From positions 1,922,001 to 1,986,000 of the forward strand of contig NC_009488.1 in assembly GCF_000063545.1 (NCBI RefSeq): a stretch of DNA of 64,000 nucleotides, in the 5' to 3' direction. The stretch's first letter is position 1. Each line of letters starts with the position of its first letter. Of this stretch, positions 60,246 through 64,000 are shown one piece after another. The position numbers were made by a program, and so were the translations under genes. The notes below the pieces were generated by a model, which searched no databases, was not told the DNA's origin, and worked only from the letters and a program-made list of their open reading frames with translations. Source of the DNA: Orientia tsutsugamushi str. Boryong. Lineage in GTDB: Bacteria; Pseudomonadota; Alphaproteobacteria; Rickettsiales; Rickettsiaceae.

Positions 60246-60495
60246 TTACTACTTCAAATAGCAAAAGTAATGCTATGATTATTAGTGATAAGAATAACAA
60301 TAAACAAAAAAAATCTAAAAATACGATATCTCCATAGCTACGTTTTACGTTTTATGGAGGATCTATTATCTATTGCACATATCAATCTCTTCTTTGAGAT
60401 ACTGCTTAATATCAGTTATTGCAAAATAAAAAATCATTGCTAGAATACAAATTAAGCGAATTTAATTTTATTTAAATTAAGGTTAATAAATTATT

Positions 60496-61443
60496 ATGTC
60501 TAGAGAGGAACTTTTGCTATGGTATAAAGAGCAATTTAGTGATAGTGCTTATATAAACAAATCAGATATACAGAAAATAAGTAAAATTTCTCCAGAAAAT
60601 GCTACTGATTTGCTACCCTATGCAGTTGTCACTAATAATTTTCCTGTAGCCAAATTTTTGATAAAAAGGAAAGCCACAATATGTACAAAAGATGAATATG
60701 ATAATTTCCCAATAAATTATGTTGATATTGATCATGAGAAATTAGCAGTCAAGTTAATTAAGCTTTTTGTAAAAAAGGATAAGAATTGCATAAATAAACA
60801 AAATAGCTTAGGCAGAACTATCCTACATACTGCAGCTAGCAAAGGAAAATATAACATAACAAAGTATCTATTGAAATCTTGTGCAAAACAGAATATTACT
60901 GATGAAGACGGTGATACAGCAGAAAAGCTAGCTTTGAATTATAAGACTAAAATGTTGTTTCAGTCTTATAATTCAATAAGTGAAGAAGTATGTGATGTAC
61001 AGCGCAATACACAAAATCTAACCAATGAAGCATCATGTACAATAAAGTATCTAGTAAATAATAATACTGATGTAAGATTTAACTTTAACACACAGATATA
61101 TGCTGATACTCTGCTTGCAAATTATTTAAGCGAAAATGGTATATTGATAAACCGTATTGAATGTGTAGGGAGTAGTATAGTAAAAAGTTTTTCTTTGAAT
61201 TACAAGATTAAAGAACTACTAAAACGATATACAATAACAGGCATAGAAAAAGATAATATCCAGCCTCTTATACAAAAAGTACCTAGTAATGTAATATTAG
61301 TATATTTTAGTACAAGATATAACGCTATATCAGAAGACTTACCTGTAGATTATTTTATGCAGAAACTATATATATCAGTTGAAGAAGATGCATATCTTCT
61401 AGGGCAAAATACCACTAATAATGAAGGATACTGTTATGTATAG
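60496..61443 (+). CDS. Ankyrin-repeat protein coupled to the deaminase gene
   Basis: 315 residues. Ankyrin repeats at about 38-75 and 104-140 (GRTILHTAASKGKYNITKYLL, then EDGDTAEKLALNYK). The C-terminal half is not recognised (SNVILVYFSTRYNAISEDLP). Its 3' end overlaps the deaminase gene by 23 bp in another frame. This is either translational coupling or a +1 frameshift in a formerly single ankyrin-deaminase protein. No signal peptide. Confidence 0.75.
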   Translation: MSREELLLWYKEQFSDSAYINKSDIQKISKISPENATDLLPYAVVTNNFPVAKFLIKRKATICTKDEYDNFPINYVDIDHEKLAVKLIKLFVKKDKNCINKQNSLGRTILHTAASKGKYNITKYLLKSCAKQNITDEDGDTAEKLALNYKTKMLFQSYNSISEEVCDVQRNTQNLTNEASCTIKYLVNNNTDVRFNFNTQIYADTLLANYLSENGILINRIECVGSSIVKSFSLNYKIKELLKRYTITGIEKDNIQPLIQKVPSNVILVYFSTRYNAISEDLPVDYFMQKLYISVEEDAYLLGQNTTNNEGYCYV

Positions 61444-62470
61444 GCAAATATTAAATAATATACATAAAAGGCAGTTTAATAGTGATTTTGCTCTTGCTGG
61501 TGGAAGATATAAGAATACATCTAGGACTGAAGAACAAAAAGCTTTCGATTCCTTAGCTAAGATTCTAGCGGTTTATAACAAGAAGGTATGCGTAGCCATA
61601 GCTGTAGCAGGGACTTTTTTTGACAAAAGATATTATGTTACTTATAACGCTAATACTGGCAGTGAAAGTGAATGTGATAAATTTTTACTGAATACTAAAA
61701 AAATAATTACGTCGTGTATAAATAATCAAGAAGATAGCCTATCAGATGAATTAGTTAAATCAGTTCTCAATGATAACAAATTAAAAAACAAACTTGTGAA
61801 TTCTGTATTTAAGCTTAATACTGGATATATTGGACAATCTAAACAGCTTATATTTGGCATCATGAGAAATGTAGAAACGCATTACAAGCAAGCTAAGCTT
61901 GCTACAACAACAGTAGATGATCGACATGAGCATTATAATTTTCTTTGTGAAGCATATAGTCAGATAAAAGATTTTCTCAATAGTAATGAAGTTTTAGGTA
62001 AAAATTATCGTTTAATTAATCAAGTTAAATCATCACTGTCAGAATTTTATAAAATAAACCTTAATATAAAAAGGGTATGCAGCTATTTTAAAGACAATGG
62101 TGATTTCATTAAAAATTTAATAATAATTCAGAATCACTCTACTCCTAATAATCAAATACACGCTGAAATGATTTTGTTAGAACATATCCACAGTGATTAT
62201 CATGAATCATATAATAGCGAAGCATATATTGGAATATCAAAATTATCTTGTATGCCTTGTAGTAAAGTTATTAAGCTTTATAATGAGAGTGCAAATAATC
62301 TTGATGTTCAATACCATGGTACACATGGGAAAGTGTATGAAAACTGGAATTATCCAAACAAAATATGTTCCATTGTATCAGAAGAGAACTTTGTTAGTGA
62401 ATTAGAAAATTGCGAATCATTATTTCTCCCACTAGGAAGAGATGATGCTACTACTAGTGATTCTAACTAA
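61421..62470 (+). CDS. OTT_1508-like cytidine-deaminase-fold protein, candidate toxin/effector
   Basis: 349 residues. The C-terminal domain carries the deaminase zinc motifs: HAE (247-249, NNQIHAEMILLEHI) and PCxxC-type CMPC (277-280, ISKLSCMPCSKVIKLYN), followed by VQYHGTHGKVYENW. This matches the deaminase-fold family named after an Orientia tsutsugamushi gene (OTT_1508-like), thought to act on nucleic acids or nucleotides as toxin/effector domains. His247 and the two Cys would bind zinc and Glu249 would be catalytic. The N-terminal 200 residues are helical and unassigned. Intact. Confidence 0.8.
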   Translation: MKDTVMYRQILNNIHKRQFNSDFALAGGRYKNTSRTEEQKAFDSLAKILAVYNKKVCVAIAVAGTFFDKRYYVTYNANTGSESECDKFLLNTKKIITSCINNQEDSLSDELVKSVLNDNKLKNKLVNSVFKLNTGYIGQSKQLIFGIMRNVETHYKQAKLATTTVDDRHEHYNFLCEAYSQIKDFLNSNEVLGKNYRLINQVKSSLSEFYKINLNIKRVCSYFKDNGDFIKNLIIIQNHSTPNNQIHAEMILLEHIHSDYHESYNSEAYIGISKLSCMPCSKVIKLYNESANNLDVQYHGTHGKVYENWNYPNKICSIVSEENFVSELENCESLFLPLGRDDATTSDSN

Positions 62471-62785
62471 TTAGAAGAATAGCAAAAACAAGATTTGCAA
62501 TAAACTATTATTTGCTTTAGGAGTTAGCTAAGAATAAGGGAAAAAAACTGATAATAATCACCGTTTTGCATATGCAAGATAGCTTGATTAACAGTAAACA
62601 GAAAATTATCACAAAAATTTTATAAAAACACACAGCTCGATATAAATGCTAGAATAGAATATAGCAAAGAAGATAAGTCCAGAACTTTTTCAGTTAATAT
62701 ACTAAATTATCAAAGTCTTTTTATAACTCAGAATCAATTGTATATCTCATTTTGAAAGATATTTTGTTTTTTTTAGATGTAAATA
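62471..62785. other. Intergenic; right part duplicated from 22030-22140
   Basis: 62471-62675 shows nothing recognisable. From about 62676 the sequence is the reverse complement of the DNA upstream of the 21045 gene (ACTTTTTCAGTTAATATAC...). Confidence 0.6.
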
Positions 62786-62974
62786 ACAATGCGATAATTT
62801 CGCATCAATGTGTAATATTATGAAAAAAAATTTCATAAATATGACAAAAAGTCATGTACTGACAAAAATCGAAATGATACTGTATACCTGATATTATCTG
62901 AGATTTAAGATTTAGATAATATTCCGATAGAGATTAAAAGCATATAAACAACTAAATTTATCTTTTTAATCTCT
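62786..62974 (+). promoter_or_regulatory. Conserved multi-hairpin element, copy 4 (upstream of second kinase-like pair)
   Basis: ATGCGA / TCGCAT (62789-62805), ATATTATCT / AGATAATAT (62891-62922), then AGAGATTAAAA (62929-62939) / TTTTAATCTCT (62964-62974). The last loop differs from that at 21838-21857 while the stem is unchanged. Confidence 0.7.
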
Positions 62975-63014
62975 AGCATAACAGTTTTAACACTTAAAAC
63001 AGCAGGGTAATTCT

Positions 63015-63842
63015 ATGCCTATAGAATACGAAGGTCAAAATAAAATCAATAAATTAACTGAAAAATTATCTACAGAAGGAATTAATAGCACAACAATAAA
63101 ACAGATAGATTCTGAAATGCAAAAACTATACTGCCAGCTAGAGGAATCTGAGCAAGTAAGCATAAATTGCATAGAGTGGATACAATATTTTAGGCTAATA
63201 GTAAATAACTACGACAGAAAAAAAGTAAATATAATAACTTCTCTAAATGGAATGATTTTTTTATTTAGACAATACATAGCATCAACAAATGTAAGGATTG
63301 AAACATTTAACATAGAATTGCTAATAAATAATACCGTTATCAGAATGAGGAAACATTTTGAAAATGAGAATATAAAGCTAAATGTTCAAAATGACATAAA
63401 GACGGTTCTGATTGGAGATAGTTTTAGAATAAAAGCAGTAATAAGTCAGTTAATTGGTAGTGCTATTATAAATAGTAGTAAGCATAGCAAGATTACTATT
63501 AACATCAATCAGTATTCAGAAATATTACAATTTACAGTACAAAACATAGTACTAAGCCCTTCTAAAGAAAAATTAGAAAGAATAAATTCCGAACTAGAGA
63601 ATTTGAATTTGGTAACATATCAAGAACTAGGAGAAGGATTAGCATTTATTAAACATCTTATACATCAGCTAAAAGGAAGGCTAAGAGCAAAAGAGGAAAA
63701 TAATTACATAACTTTTGCATTTGAAGTGCCAATAACTAGTTTTAACTCTTCTTTTGGCGAATGTTATGAAAAACCAATGGATGGTACAAATTCCTCCAAT
63801 ACCAATTACGCTAGTGAATGGAGAAAGGGAGAATATCGATGA
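63015..63842 (+). CDS. Histidine-kinase-like protein 1, second copy, stop lost
   Basis: Inverted near copy of 21045-21788 (MPIEYEGQNKINKLTEKLS). A small indel after SFNSS removes the original stop, so the frame runs 28 codons further and overlaps the next gene by 77 bp. It has the same missing H-box, N-box Asn and G1 glycines (VQNIVLSPSKEKL), so it is not expected to phosphorylate. Confidence 0.75.
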   Translation: MPIEYEGQNKINKLTEKLSTEGINSTTIKQIDSEMQKLYCQLEESEQVSINCIEWIQYFRLIVNNYDRKKVNIITSLNGMIFLFRQYIASTNVRIETFNIELLINNTVIRMRKHFENENIKLNVQNDIKTVLIGDSFRIKAVISQLIGSAIINSSKHSKITININQYSEILQFTVQNIVLSPSKEKLERINSELENLNLVTYQELGEGLAFIKHLIHQLKGRLRAKEENNYITFAFEVPITSFNSSFGECYEKPMDGTNSSNTNYASEWRKGEYR

Positions 63843-64000
63843 ATATATGGAGATAATAACAAAGTTAAGAAAAGCGAAGTATCAGGTCGAGGTAGCTGAA
63901 TCATTGAAAGAATATTGTGTGAATCTGATACAGAATATCAAATATAGATTTAATATTGCAACTAGTGAAATTGTAAGGCTAGCAAGCGAGATCATGTTAA
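63766..64000 (+). CDS. Histidine-kinase-like protein 2, second copy, cut by window end
   Basis: From ATG 63766: MKNQWMVQIPPIPITLVNGE, then the same sequence as the start of 20180-21037 (ENIDEYMEIITKLRKAKY). It continues beyond the window, so the intactness of the ATPase part is unknown. Confidence 0.75.
   Translation, partial: MKNQWMVQIPPIPITLVNGERENIDEYMEIITKLRKAKYQVEVAESLKEYCVNLIQNIKYRFNIATSEIVRLASEIML

Larger units (their letters stand above)
59092..60345. repeat. Dam module, inverted duplicate of 25265-26518
   Basis: Mirror image of the intact dam gene and its leader. Similarity ends abruptly near 60345, just after ATATCTCCATAGCT. Confidence 0.9.

Overview
The window is very AT-rich and crowded with decaying F-type conjugation genes, a MobQ/TraA_Ti-type relaxase-helicase, ankyrin and TPR proteins, SpoT-like hydrolases, histidine-kinase-like proteins, Dam methylases, Rpn-type nucleases, IS5-family elements and group II intron scraps. 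That combination is characteristic of the Rickettsiales amplified genetic elements (RAGEs) of Orientia tsutsugamushi, the scrub typhus agent. The organism call comes from gene content and protein style; no database was searched.

Layout. (1) 1-19467 is RAGE-A, entered inside traV: traV', traU, trbC, traN', [ankyrin block], traF, traH, traG, a TPR protein and traD on +, then rpn, a TOPRIM primase-like gene and the relaxase traA(Ti) on -, then divergent traD(Ti) and an orphan gene. (2) 19504-29938 is its cargo: SpoT-like hydrolase, two histidine-kinase-like genes, a large ankyrin protein, Dam, a TcdB-like glycosyltransferase with an ankyrin scrap, and a replication-initiator-like protein. (3) 29870-33226 is a wreck of inverted repeats, IS982 and intron fragments, two IS5-family insertions and a truncated octotricopeptide-like gene. 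(4) 34010-52089 is RAGE-B, starting with an apparently intact integrase, then traL-traE-traK'-'traB-traV and a second, nearly identical copy of the RAGE-A tra block. It carries a 4.3-kb deletion fusing traG to traD, an IS5 insertion, a rearranged primase/relaxase region and a second member of the orphan family behind a perfect 28-bp hairpin. (5) 52504-54102 is an islet of ordinary chromosomal genes: lspA, tRNA-Leu(CAA) and bamD. (6) 54260-64000 is another RAGE-derived cargo graveyard: group II intron remnant, broken rep gene, dnaB with two in-frame stops, truncated spoT, a small outer-membrane protein, dam with one nonsense codon, an ankyrin gene overlapping an OTT_1508-like deaminase, and a second histidine-kinase-like pair running off the end.

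How it fits together. The tra genes would build an F-type type IV secretion system, with relaxase/TraD(Ti) processing DNA and TraD coupling it, but most mating-channel genes here are frameshifted or truncated in both copies. The same inactivating mutations occur in both copies, so the block was duplicated or homogenised after it decayed. The parts that remain intact are the integrase, relaxase, TraE, TraV and, less certainly, TraL and TraD, plus the cargo. Much of that cargo looks aimed at the host or at signalling: ankyrin proteins next to toxin-type enzymes, a ppGpp hydrolase, Dam and kinase-like proteins that lack key residues. A roughly 150-210-bp multi-hairpin intergenic element recurs in four copies beside dam and the kinase-like genes, and is the least explained structure in the window.
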